A model generated the notes under the pieces. The model was not told where the DNA came from. It saw only the letters and a list, made by a program, of their open reading frames with translations, and made no database searches. A stretch of 28,424 bases of DNA from JACKAL01 sp964400355 (lineage in GTDB: Bacteria > Bdellovibrionota > Bdellovibrionia > Bdellovibrionales > JAGQZY01), in NCBI GenBank assembly GCA_964400355.1, contig CAYNTO010000032.1:1-28424 (forward strand), read 5' to 3'. Every line of letters begins with the position of its first letter. The stretch's first letter is position 1. Below, one piece after another: positions 7,200 to 15,094 of the stretch. Made by a program: the position numbers and the translations under genes.

Positions 7200-8621
7200 A
7201 TGGCAATGCGCCTTTTGTTTCATCTCCTTTTCTTGCCGAGTGCTTTTACGCTCTTTAGTTTTCAGATCCAGGCCCAAGTGTCCTTGGATACTCTTATTCA
7301 AGATATTTCCACCAATTCTGAACTGCTCATTGCTGTTGATAAAAATATTGAATCGCTAGAGGCGGAGATTCGTGCGCGCGATCTGATGCTCACCTCCCAA
7401 TTAACGATTGAGGCGGCCAATCTCAATGACAATCGCGATGCGGTGACATTTGCGCGGCGAACGAAGTCGAGATTTTTAGATGTGATTTACGATCAGGCGT
7501 TTTCGACTGGAACGTTGATGTCGGCCACCATAGGTCACGATCGCGGCACCTTCGATAATTTTGGGAACCGCAACACTGGCGATTGGGAAGTACGATTGAC
7601 CCAGTCTTTGTGGCGGGATGCGTTTGGGCATTTTACCCATCTTCGTCATCGCTCCGAGCGCGCCGAGTTGACCAATCGAAAAATGGCTCTGATCTACGAA
7701 CGTCAATTGGTGCTTGTTGATCTGGAGGCTTTGTATTGGGATCTTTCCGCAGCGACCAAAGAAGAGCAGATTCGAATTAAAAACATAGAAGCCAGTAAAA
7801 CTCTTAAGAAATGGACGGAAGATCGCCTCAAGCGCACGGCCGCTGAGCGCAGTGATGTGCTTCAGGCGCAGGCGCTTCTCAGTAGCCGCGAACTGGATCT
7901 GGTCACCACTCGCAATCAGATCGAATTTTTACGCAACCGCTTACGCCAAGTTTTTATTGATCAAGACAAAGCCAACATTGTGCCGGATCTGACGTCTTTA
8001 GAAGCCGAGCGTCCCGTGCAAACATTAATTTCTGTACCGGGCACCGCTGAATTGCCACAGCGTCTCGATGCCATCGTCTCCAACAGCTTGGCGGAACAGG
8101 CCGAGCTAGAGGCACGCCAAATACGGGAGCAACTCAAACCGCAGTTTGACGCTTATGTGAGCTACGGACGCAATGGTATCGCCACCACCTTTGACGATGC
8201 GTGGACGCGGGCAAGCAGTGGGGACCACGCCGCCACTCGCGTCGGTGTGTTGCTAAAAATTCCTCTCAATCGTGGTCGCGTGAATGATCGCGAGCGGGCC
8301 GCCACTCTCGCGGCGGAGGCCGGGAAATTGCGCGCACAATATGCTTTGCGCAATTCGAAAGTGGGTTGGGAAGAAGTGGTTCGCCGAGTGAACACGCTCC
8401 GGCAGCAGGTGCAAGAGGCTTCGCGATTGGCGGAGTTCCAATTGAGCAAGGTCGCAGAAGAGCGCCGCCGGTTTCGTTTAGGCCGCTCTACAGTTTTTCA
8501 ACTCACAACATTTGAAGCCGACGCCGCCGATGCGGAAGTTCGCAAGTACAGATTTTTGGGTGATCTACGCAAAGCCGAGAGCCAAGCGCGATTGTTTACA
8601 ACGTTTGGAGCCGGTTCATGA
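7200..8621 (+). CDS. TolC-like outer-membrane efflux protein
   Basis: This protein of about 473 residues belongs to the outer-membrane efflux (OEP/TolC) family. It forms a trimeric channel-tunnel that carries RND-pump substrates across the outer membrane. It has a signal peptide (to about FSFQIQAQ), then two long helix-rich repeats with coiled-coil character (RQLVLVDLEALYWDLS...ERSDVLQAQALLSSRELDLV, and the EEVVRRVNTLRQQVQEA region). Membrane-strand-like segments are also present (WEVRLTQSLWRDAFG; LKPQFDAYVSYGRNG). There is no clear Shine-Dalgarno, so the start could be GTG 7194, ATG 7200 or ATG 7206. The stop overlaps the pump start (ATGA), meaning translational coupling. The 245-bp divergent region 6955-7199 is AT-rich near the gene and presumably holds its promoter, but I cannot pick one confidently. 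Confidence 0.88.
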   Translation: MAMRLLFHLLFLPSAFTLFSFQIQAQVSLDTLIQDISTNSELLIAVDKNIESLEAEIRARDLMLTSQLTIEAANLNDNRDAVTFARRTKSRFLDVIYDQAFSTGTLMSATIGHDRGTFDNFGNRNTGDWEVRLTQSLWRDAFGHFTHLRHRSERAELTNRKMALIYERQLVLVDLEALYWDLSAATKEEQIRIKNIEASKTLKKWTEDRLKRTAAERSDVLQAQALLSSRELDLVTTRNQIEFLRNRLRQVFIDQDKANIVPDLTSLEAERPVQTLISVPGTAELPQRLDAIVSNSLAEQAELEARQIREQLKPQFDAYVSYGRNGIATTFDDAWTRASSGDHAATRVGVLLKIPLNRGRVNDRERAATLAAEAGKLRAQYALRNSKVGWEEVVRRVNTLRQQVQEASRLAEFQLSKVAEERRRFRLGRSTVFQLTTFEADAADAEVRKYRFLGDLRKAESQARLFTTFGAGS

Positions 8622-11600
8622 AATATCTCATTGCGCTTTCGATCAATCGTCCAGTGTTTGCCTGGATTCTCATGAGCGCATTGATCATTTTCGGGGGAAT
8701 CAGTTTCACAAGGTTGGGTATAAGCCAAATGCCTGATGTGGATTTTCCTGTAATCAGCGTCAGTGTCACCTATGAAGGGGCGTCACCCGAAGTGGTGGAG
8801 GCCGAGCTGATTGATCCCATGGAGCAGAATCTGCTCTCGGTGGAGGGCATTGAGGAGATGCGCTCATCGGTGCAATTAGGGAAAGGCTCCATCACGCTTA
8901 CATTTAATATTTCAAAAAACATCGATGTGGCTCTCCAAGAGGTGCAGACCGCGCTGAGTTCGGTGCGCTACCCGCTGGTGGTTGATCCTCCAGTGATTCG
9001 CAAAAACAATCCCGAGGAGTCACCGATCATGTTTATTGGTGTGTCTTCGGACAAGCCATTGCGCGAGCAGTTGGTGTGGGTGGATACATTTTTACTCGAT
9101 CAGTTTCGTTTTTTACCAGGCATTGGTGAAGTGAGTATTGGTGGATTCAGTGAACGCAATTTGCGTATCTGGCCAGATTTAGAAAAATTACGTCGGTTGG
9201 AGTTAACGGTCAGTGACCTGGTCGATACGCTTCAGTCGCAGCATCTGGAATCTGCGGCGGGGCAGTTCTCCGATGGGTCTACAGAGTACCGCGTACGGTG
9301 GTTGGGTGAAGCCACAAACCCAGAAGAAATAGCCAACCTTCGCATCCTTCGTCGTGGCGGACAGATCATTCAGGACACTGTTTACAAAATTGGCGATGTG
9401 GCGACTGTCGAAGATGGCTTGAGCGATATTCGTCGTTCGGCGCGCATCAATGGTAAAGAGGCTGTGTCTATTTCCATTCGTAAGCAACGCGGCGGCAACG
9501 AAGTGGCTCTGTCAGATGCCATTTACAAACGGGTTGCCGAGCTGCAAAAAACTATTCCTAAGGATTATAATTTGCAAGTCAATGTGGATTTCACCAAGGC
9601 CACAAAGGCCGTGGTGCACACCACCCAGGAAAAACTGATCGTTGCTGCTATGGTGACTATCGTTGTCTGCTTTCTTTTTTTGGGAAGTATCAGTTCGGCT
9701 ATCAATATTTTGTTCTCTATTCCCACATCGATCGTTGGAACTTTTCTGGTGCTGTATTTTTCGGGATTTACGCTCAACCTGTTCACCCTTCTTGCGCTCA
9801 CGCTTTCTATATCCATTGTTGTGGATGATGCCATAATGCTTCTTGAGAACATCGTACGCCATTCCCGAATGGGAAAGACGCCGGCGCAAGCCGCTTACGA
9901 TGGATCGGTGGAGGTTCTCCCTGCTGCGGTGGCGGCGACTCTTGCGGTGATAGCTGTATTTCTTCCCGTGGTATTTATGTCGGGCGTTACTGGAAAATTT
10001 TTCTTTCAGTTTGGCGTTACTATGACAGTGGCTGTTTTGTTGTCGCTTTTAGAAGCGGTAACAGTAACACCCATGCGGTCGGCGGCATTTTTAAAAACCT
10101 CACAAAAGATATCAAAATTTGAGAGTTACCTTGAACATCTGTTCGAAAAAATCAATGCCACCTACCAGCGCTGGCTCGAGGTCACTCTGCGCTGGGCGTG
10201 GACAGTGGTGCTCACGTCACTGGTGATTTTTGGGCTTTCATTATTTCTTATTAAAGGAATTCGCCAGGAGTTTGTGCCTTCGCAAGACCAAGATGTCGTC
10301 ATGCTCAACGCTCAACTCACTCCCGGCGCGTCTTTGGAATCCAGTTATGAAAAAGCCATAGAAATCGAAAAAGTTCTGCAAGGCCATCCAATGGTCACCG
10401 GCTTTTTTGTATCGATCGGTGGTGGGCCGGGTGCCAACAGTGTGAATCAAGTATTTATCCCCATCAATTTAGTGTCGCGCCTGGAACGCAAAGAGACTCA
10501 TCAGGATATTATGAAGGATCTGCGTGAACGACTCAGTGGCATTAAAGGTGTGCGGTTTTCTTTTCGAGATTTGTCTGCGAGGGGGTTAACCTCCGGTCGA
10601 TTGAATCCGGTCTCTTTTAACATTACGGGCCCGGATCTCAACGTCCTCAACAAGGTGGCTGAGGATGTGATGGAGCAGCTGGAGAAGGAAAAACTGGCGG
10701 TTGATCTGGACACAGATTTTAAGCTGGGTTTACCTGAGCTTTTAATAAAGCCCAACCGAGAAAACATGGCAGCCTCCGGCGTGTCCATTGAAACCGTGGC
10801 GAGCACGCTCTCAGCGGCAGTGGCGGGTACTCGGCAGAATCAGATCACAGCGGGTGGGCGTCGCTATGATATTCGAATTAAACTGGGCGATGAAAAACTG
10901 CGCTCAGCGGGCGACATTGGCAAGGTGACTGTGCGCAATAGTTTTGGTCTCAATGTGCCAGTGAATCGAATTGTGGAATTTTCGGATCAAAAAACCTACC
11001 AGTCCATCACACGTCTCAATCGCCAGCGCTCTATCGGAGTGTTTGGAAACTTGCCGGAAGAGAAGAGCCAATCGGGTGTGCTTGCGGCCGCAGAACAGAT
11101 GGCCCGCGCTAAACTACCGGAAGGTTATGGATTTTATCTCGAGGGCACGGCGGCTGGGTTGGCTGAGAGTTTTAAAAGTTTGGTTTCGGCGTTGGTGATA
11201 GGAATAGTTGTAGCCTATATGATTTTGGCCATTCAGTTCAACTCGTTCATCCAGCCGATTTCCATTTTGATGGCGCTACCATTCAGCGTGACCGGAGCGC
11301 TGATTCTGTTGTGGTCGACCAATGTGTCACTCAACCTTTTTAGCTTTATCGGATTGATTGTGTTGATGGGGATTGCCAAGAAGAACTCGATTCTTCTCGT
11401 TGAATTTACCAATCACGTGCGCGAGAACGACAACATTAAAGATGTTCGAGCCGCGCTGTTAAAAGCGTGTCCTGTGCGCTTGCGGCCCATTATCATGACC
11501 TCTGTTGCCACTATCGCGGCGGCAGTCCCTCTCATTTTTGGTAATAGTATCGGGCAAGAAACGCGCACGCCCATGGGTCTCACCATTGCCGGTGGAAGTT

Positions 11601-11704
11601 TGGTCTCTACGGTGTTTACGCTGTTTGTGGTTCCGTGCTTTTATCTGTTGCTCTCAAAGCTTGAGAAAAAGCACCATGACGATGATTTTGTTGTTGTGGA
11701 ATAG
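8618..11704 (+). CDS. RND-family (AcrB/HAE1-type) efflux transporter
   Basis: This 1028-residue inner-membrane proton-driven transporter has the normal length for AcrB/MexB-type pumps, with 12 predicted helices and two large periplasmic loops. Diagnostic features are the N-terminus INRPVFAWILMSALIIFGG, then GISQMPDVDFPVI and EGASPEVVE. The TM4 proton-relay pair is D403-D404 in SIVVDDAIMLLEN, and the TM10 lysine is in MGIAKKNSILLVEF (K922). The C-terminal half carries AYMILAIQFNSFIQP and MALPFSV. It starts within the stop of the TolC-like gene (4-bp overlap). No membrane-fusion (adaptor) gene adjoins the pair, which is unusual, so the adaptor must be encoded elsewhere. The substrate cannot be read from the sequence; the motifs suit the drug or hydrophobic-compound group more than the heavy-metal group. 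Confidence 0.95.
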   Translation: MKYLIALSINRPVFAWILMSALIIFGGISFTRLGISQMPDVDFPVISVSVTYEGASPEVVEAELIDPMEQNLLSVEGIEEMRSSVQLGKGSITLTFNISKNIDVALQEVQTALSSVRYPLVVDPPVIRKNNPEESPIMFIGVSSDKPLREQLVWVDTFLLDQFRFLPGIGEVSIGGFSERNLRIWPDLEKLRRLELTVSDLVDTLQSQHLESAAGQFSDGSTEYRVRWLGEATNPEEIANLRILRRGGQIIQDTVYKIGDVATVEDGLSDIRRSARINGKEAVSISIRKQRGGNEVALSDAIYKRVAELQKTIPKDYNLQVNVDFTKATKAVVHTTQEKLIVAAMVTIVVCFLFLGSISSAINILFSIPTSIVGTFLVLYFSGFTLNLFTLLALTLSISIVVDDAIMLLENIVRHSRMGKTPAQAAYDGSVEVLPAAVAATLAVIAVFLPVVFMSGVTGKFFFQFGVTMTVAVLLSLLEAVTVTPMRSAAFLKTSQKISKFESYLEHLFEKINATYQRWLEVTLRWAWTVVLTSLVIFGLSLFLIKGIRQEFVPSQDQDVVMLNAQLTPGASLESSYEKAIEIEKVLQGHPMVTGFFVSIGGGPGANSVNQVFIPINLVSRLERKETHQDIMKDLRERLSGIKGVRFSFRDLSARGLTSGRLNPVSFNITGPDLNVLNKVAEDVMEQLEKEKLAVDLDTDFKLGLPELLIKPNRENMAASGVSIETVASTLSAAVAGTRQNQITAGGRRYDIRIKLGDEKLRSAGDIGKVTVRNSFGLNVPVNRIVEFSDQKTYQSITRLNRQRSIGVFGNLPEEKSQSGVLAAAEQMARAKLPEGYGFYLEGTAAGLAESFKSLVSALVIGIVVAYMILAIQFNSFIQPISILMALPFSVTGALILLWSTNVSLNLFSFIGLIVLMGIAKKNSILLVEFTNHVRENDNIKDVRAALLKACPVRLRPIIMTSVATIAAAVPLIFGNSIGQETRTPMGLTIAGGSLVSTVFTLFVVPCFYLLLSKLEKKHHDDDFVVVE

Positions 11705-11759
11705 GTAATAATTCTTTGTAAAAACCCGCCGTCCTCTGGACTTTTGGCCGGCGCCGATG

Positions 11760-11788
11760 GTGAAATTCGCATACAGACTTCGTAGAAT
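11760..11788 (+). promoter_or_regulatory. Putative promoter and start-site hairpin of the beta-propeller gene
   Basis: GTGAAA (11760-11765; 4/6) and TAGAAT (11783-11788; 5/6) are 17 bp apart, and +1 would be the A of ATG 11795. The same bases form a perfect inverted repeat, TTCGTA (11779-11784) / TACGAA (11788-11793), with GAA between. It is flanked by CGCATA (11768-11773) / TATGCG (11794-11799). No Shine-Dalgarno is present. Confidence 0.45.
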
Positions 11789-11794
11789 ACGAAT

Positions 11795-13180
11795 ATGCGC
11801 AAATCCCTTTTAGCTTTATTTCTAATGACGCTTCACTGTTCAAGTTCTGACATGACAGCGGGAACATCGCTGCAGGCTGATCTTTCCCAGCTCACAGTCA
11901 GTGAGGGTGTGCTCACGCCAGCGTTCGATTCGCGAATTCAAACGTACACACTCAACTTAAAAAATCGCTCCAGCGAAGTGAGTTTTAATTTGGCGACCAC
12001 CAAGTACTCAACATTTAAGATCAACGGTCAGGCGGTAGCGAACCCCTACGTATTTGATATAGGCGAAGAAGACGTGGCCATCGAAGTGACTTCGGCCACT
12101 GGGGCTAACAAAAAGACATATACGATTACTGTTGAACGCGCCCGCCAGTTTGTATACGTGTCCAATGTGGATACTGGCGCCGTCCCTGACAATCTCTCGT
12201 TGTTCTCTATCCATCCAGTGACTGGTCAGCTCGAACCTTTGGCGGTGCCCACAGTGACCGTCGAGAACGATCCTTACGACTTGCTGGTTTCCCCAGATGG
12301 CGAAAACCTTTATGTGGGAAACTCACAATCCAACACGGTCTCGCAGTTTGCACTCAATCCCTACACGGGAGCACTCACAGCGCTCACGCCAGCCACGGTA
12401 GCTCAGGGGCCAACGCCATATGCCATGGCTATGACGTTTGATTCGCGGTTTTTATATTGCCCTAATGGCGATTCCTCAGGCCCAGGTACAATTCACCAGT
12501 ACTCTGTAGGTGCTCTGGGTGCACTCACGCCGCTGTCGCCTGCAACGGCGAACACATCGGACAATCCGTGGTTTTTGGCAGTGCATCCGAACAGCAACTT
12601 TCTCTATGCATCGATATATGATGTGAGCTTAGGAAACGACACCATAGAAATGTACTTCATTGACCCGATATCTGGAACATTGTCTTTGCTCACGCCCTCC
12701 ACAGTAGCCACCGAAGATCGCCCGTGGCATCTCAACATCGATCCCACTGGATCTCACGCCTATGTCAACAATGAGGGGTCAGGTTCCGTCTCGGGCTACT
12801 CGATCAATAGCACATCTGGGCAGCTCACTCCGCTTTCTGGATCTCCGTACACAGTCGGTGCGTCTCCAGTGGGTTTAACCATCGACCCCCAGGGCCGCTT
12901 TGTTTATGTGGCTAATGCGACCGACAACACTGTATCCATGTTCACGCGCAATCCGAGTACGGGGGAATTGACTCCGATTGGAGCCGGTTCCATAGCTGTG
13001 CCTGATGCGCCCTATGGCTTGGAAGTGGAGCATGAAGGGCGCTTTTTATATGTGGCCAGCAGTGCTGCGAACACCATTCATCAATTTGCGATCAACCAAA
13101 GCACCGGTGCTCTAACAGCGCTGACTCCAGCAACAGTGACCGCAGGCACGAACCCGCGCTTTATTCGCATTTCACACTAG
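11795..13180 (+). CDS. Exported cadherin-like / YVTN beta-propeller (lactonase-fold) protein
   Basis: This 461-residue envelope protein begins with a short hydrophobic leader ending LMTLHCSSS. The Cys could be a lipidation site, although His at -1 is atypical of a lipobox. Residues 28-115 fit a cadherin-like beta-sandwich (SQLTVSEGVLTPAFD ... TYTITVERA). From about 117 there are repeated propeller blades, each with a pattern like FVYVSN...D.TVS.F..NPSTG.LTPL. These are typical of the 7-bladed YVTN/6-phosphogluconolactonase-like fold. In most secreted members this fold is a binding scaffold, so lactonase activity should not be assumed. The ATG has no Shine-Dalgarno. The convergent outer-membrane protein gene ends 11 bp past its stop, with no hairpin terminator visible. 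Confidence 0.85.
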   Translation: MRKSLLALFLMTLHCSSSDMTAGTSLQADLSQLTVSEGVLTPAFDSRIQTYTLNLKNRSSEVSFNLATTKYSTFKINGQAVANPYVFDIGEEDVAIEVTSATGANKKTYTITVERARQFVYVSNVDTGAVPDNLSLFSIHPVTGQLEPLAVPTVTVENDPYDLLVSPDGENLYVGNSQSNTVSQFALNPYTGALTALTPATVAQGPTPYAMAMTFDSRFLYCPNGDSSGPGTIHQYSVGALGALTPLSPATANTSDNPWFLAVHPNSNFLYASIYDVSLGNDTIEMYFIDPISGTLSLLTPSTVATEDRPWHLNIDPTGSHAYVNNEGSGSVSGYSINSTSGQLTPLSGSPYTVGASPVGLTIDPQGRFVYVANATDNTVSMFTRNPSTGELTPIGAGSIAVPDAPYGLEVEHEGRFLYVASSAANTIHQFAINQSTGALTALTPATVTAGTNPRFIRISH

Positions 13181-13191
13181 ATGAACAAACT

Positions 13192-13905
13192 TTAAAACGT
13201 GGCGCCGATCTGAAGTTTTAAAAGTGTGAGGCGCGGCATCCAAGCCAGTGCATCGAGTATGGTTTCCACATCGTCGCGCAGCTCGGGATTTGTCGTATTG
13301 TCGACAAATACGTCTTTGCGACTCAGTTGAAACAGAGGTTGGTAGATACCAACCCAATCGACGCCAACAACGATGCTCTTGTAGAGTTGCCACTGATTTC
13401 CAATCGACAACTGAACGCCGAGGCTGCGCATTTCTAAGATATCGATCTCGGGAATTCCACCATTGGTGGCCGAACTCACATATTTGCTGCCGAGCTTGGT
13501 GGAAAAATCCATATAAGTTGCGCCGTAGCTAATATAAAAACTGTTGGTTTGCAGGTAGGAGCGGTTAAGAACAGAGATGCGTTGATCCGTGATGCTGCCG
13601 ATGTCGGTAAAAAAGAAAGGCGCGGAAACGCTGCCGCGGACAAATTCCAGCTCCCACGTGGAATCGGGGCTTTTAATGTAGCCAATAGTCACTCCTAATT
13701 TGCTGGGAATCAAAAGGTCGATTGGGGAGTAAGTGACTAACCCGTATACAGTCGAGGCTTGGCGGTTGAGACGAGAGTCGGGAAGAGGCGGCGTTTCCAG
13801 AACATCGCTGGTAATTGGCAGTTGGTCGGTAGCCGCAGTATCAGCTGCAATACATGGCGAGGCGACAAAGAGACAGAGAAGTAAAGGGATTATATGTCTG
13901 GTCAT
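13192..13905 (-). CDS. Putative outer-membrane beta-barrel protein
   Basis: This 237-residue exported protein has a clean signal peptide (about residues 1-21, ending PCIAA). The mature protein has alternating amphipathic strands, such as VYGLVTYSPIDLLIPSKLGVTIGYI, SFYISYGATYMDFSTKL and LGVQLSIGNQWQLYKSIVVGVDWVG. It ends in Phe (LLKLQIGATF), as expected for proteins inserted by the BAM complex. I do not recognise the family. ATG 13905 is preferred because the signal peptide begins there; the only Shine-Dalgarno (GGAAGGA) is about 12 nt away, which is long, and a GTG at 13926 is the alternative. It is convergent with the propeller gene and divergent from hpf. Confidence 0.7.
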   Translation of the reverse strand: MTRHIIPLLLCLFVASPCIAADTAATDQLPITSDVLETPPLPDSRLNRQASTVYGLVTYSPIDLLIPSKLGVTIGYIKSPDSTWELEFVRGSVSAPFFFTDIGSITDQRISVLNRSYLQTNSFYISYGATYMDFSTKLGSKYVSSATNGGIPEIDILEMRSLGVQLSIGNQWQLYKSIVVGVDWVGIYQPLFQLSRKDVFVDNTTNPELRDDVETILDALAWMPRLTLLKLQIGATF

Positions 13906-14025
13906 ATACTGCAGGTGTCCTTCCACTCAGTGGATTATTTTAAGACGCAAAATGTCTGTTTTCTCGACTGTACGACGTTCGTTGTGCTTTGTGTAGATCT
14001 TTACACATTATTTTTTCTTTTCTTC

Positions 14026-14054
14026 CTGCAACCGCACTGCCGAAGAGGTATAAT
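14026..14054 (+). promoter_or_regulatory. Putative promoter of the HPF gene
   Basis: A perfect TATAAT lies at 14049-14054. The best -35 at 17-bp spacing (CTGCAA, 14026-14031) is poor, so an activator or alternative sigma factor may help. The predicted leader is about 60 nt, and the gene has a strong AGGAGG. Confidence 0.4.
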
Positions 14055-14119
14055 CAGGGTGTGAAAACGTCTCATTACAACCAGCAAATTAAACCCACAA
14101 ACTAACTCAGGAGGAAATG

Positions 14120-14422
14120 ATGAAAGTTCAGATCATTGGCGAAGATTTCACAGTAACAGAGGCCATGAATACGCAGATCCAGGATAAAGTGGATAAAATT
14201 TCTGAGCACATGAAATTCGATGCGGACTTCACGGTGTTTTTAAAGAAATCGAGTGCCTATCTTTTTGAGGTACGTATCCAGACTCATACTCGCGGAAGTG
14301 ATATTTCTGGTGAGGGAACAGATAAAGATTTTTACATGGCTCTCAACCAGGCCAAAAAAAGTATTTTGCGCCAAATTGATGACCAGCATGCCCGCAAGGT
14401 TCAAGCACGTCGTCACGCGTAG
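14120..14422 (+). CDS. hpf: Ribosome hibernation promoting factor, short HPF/YfiA family
   Basis: This 100-residue cytoplasmic protein binds the 30S decoding region and helps inactivate or dimerise ribosomes during starvation. It shows the family's beta-alpha-beta-beta-beta-alpha layout: KVQIIGEDFTVTEAMNTQIQDKVDKIS, the strands FTVFLKKS and YLFEVRIQTHTR, and the final helix DKDFYMALNQAKKSILRQIDDQ with a basic tail (RKVQARRHA). It lacks the C-terminal dimerisation domain of long HPF, so it is the short form. ATG 14120 has AGGAGG 5 nt upstream; the ATG at 14117 in the same frame is too close to it. A terminator follows. It is not next to rpoN, its frequent neighbour in Proteobacteria. Confidence 0.92.
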   Translation: MKVQIIGEDFTVTEAMNTQIQDKVDKISEHMKFDADFTVFLKKSSAYLFEVRIQTHTRGSDISGEGTDKDFYMALNQAKKSILRQIDDQHARKVQARRHA

Positions 14423-14480
14423 GCGGCTAGAGGTAAGGCGCGCCAGCCGAACGGTGCGGGCGTCGAATTCCAATCAGATA

Positions 14481-14509
14481 AAAAGCGATTCCAAAGAATC
14501 GCTTTTTTT
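14481..14509. terminator. Bidirectional terminator between hpf and the convergent lipoprotein gene
   Basis: AAAAGCGATTC (14481-14491) and GAATCGCTTTT (14496-14506) form a perfect 11-bp stem with a CAAA loop and seven consecutive T's at 14503-14509. On the minus strand the stem follows directly after the lipoprotein's TAA (14508-14510) and ends in T5, so it should serve both genes. Confidence 0.92.
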
Positions 14510-14966
14510 ATTTCTGCAGCCAAACGAACGTGAGCGATTCCTCGGCTGTATAAACCACGTCATTAAAAACGGCGTCTTGAAGGTAGCGCCCATCGTAAAT
14601 TTTAAAGACCCGATAACTGACGGCTTGGAGTTCCTCTGCGAAATAATTGAGAGTGACTTCGCCAGTGAACGTCATGTTTAAGGTGGATTTTTTGCCGGGC
14701 TTTTGGAGGCCCACTTGTTGAAGGCGCTCTTTCATTTTGGACGATGTGAACACACGCTCATAGGACGTTTGCGTATTGGGATCGACCACTTTAATTTTTA
14801 CCGATACCAAATCGGACTCATTGATGGTTTGGAAATCCCCACCGAGGGTTTTGATTTGAATGGGACCACCCTTAATGATGTTGTTGTCGTCGGCCCCTGG
14901 CGTCTCGGCACCGCCGCACGCGACAAGTATGGGTAGTAGTAGTAGGCATAATCCTAATTGGCGCAT
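14508..14966 (-). CDS. Lipoprotein of unknown function
   Basis: This is a 152-residue lipoprotein: the signal peptide ends in a good lipobox, LVAC, with Cys17, followed by GGAE, suggesting outer-membrane sorting. The mature domain is beta-rich (PIQIKTLGGDFQTI, DLVSVKIKVVDPN, STLNMTFTGEVTLNYF, AVSYRVFKIYDGRYLQD). I do not recognise the family. A strong Shine-Dalgarno (AGGAAGGA) lies 6 nt before the ATG. Its stop codon is embedded in the shared terminator. It is divergent from the ClC-family gene, with a palindrome between them. Confidence 0.85.
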   Translation of the reverse strand: MRQLGLCLLLLPILVACGGAETPGADDNNIIKGGPIQIKTLGGDFQTINESDLVSVKIKVVDPNTQTSYERVFTSSKMKERLQQVGLQKPGKKSTLNMTFTGEVTLNYFAEELQAVSYRVFKIYDGRYLQDAVFNDVVYTAEESLTFVWLQK

Positions 14967-14993
14967 TCAGAATCCTTCCTGAAAAGTCTATGA

Positions 14994-15024
14994 GTCCATA
15001 GTGCTTAAAATGCCGTCTATGGAC
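14994..15024. promoter_or_regulatory. Palindromic operator-like site between divergent genes
   Basis: GTCCATAG (14994-15001) and CTATGGAC (15017-15024) form a perfect 8-bp inverted repeat with a 15-nt spacer, 27 bp from the lipoprotein start. GTCTATG also occurs as a direct repeat at 14986-14992 and 15015-15021. This could be a dimeric repressor site or a transcribed hairpin. Confidence 0.4.
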
Positions 15025-15094
15025 AAGAAAAAAGTGCAGAGTTGTTCTAAAAGTGGGTAAGATCAAGTTTTACTTTTAACAATGGAATGTTCGA

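Noticed and set aside
15083..15088. TGGAAT as a -10 giving a leaderless TTG start for the ClC gene
   Set aside because: The hexamer matches only 4 of 6 and no -35 is present. Leaderless initiation at TTG would be exceptional.
14967..15094. Fluoride (crcB) riboswitch before the ClC gene
   Set aside because: I looked for its conserved pseudoknot and purine-rich segments and could not find them; only a simple palindrome is present. A covariance-model search would be decisive.
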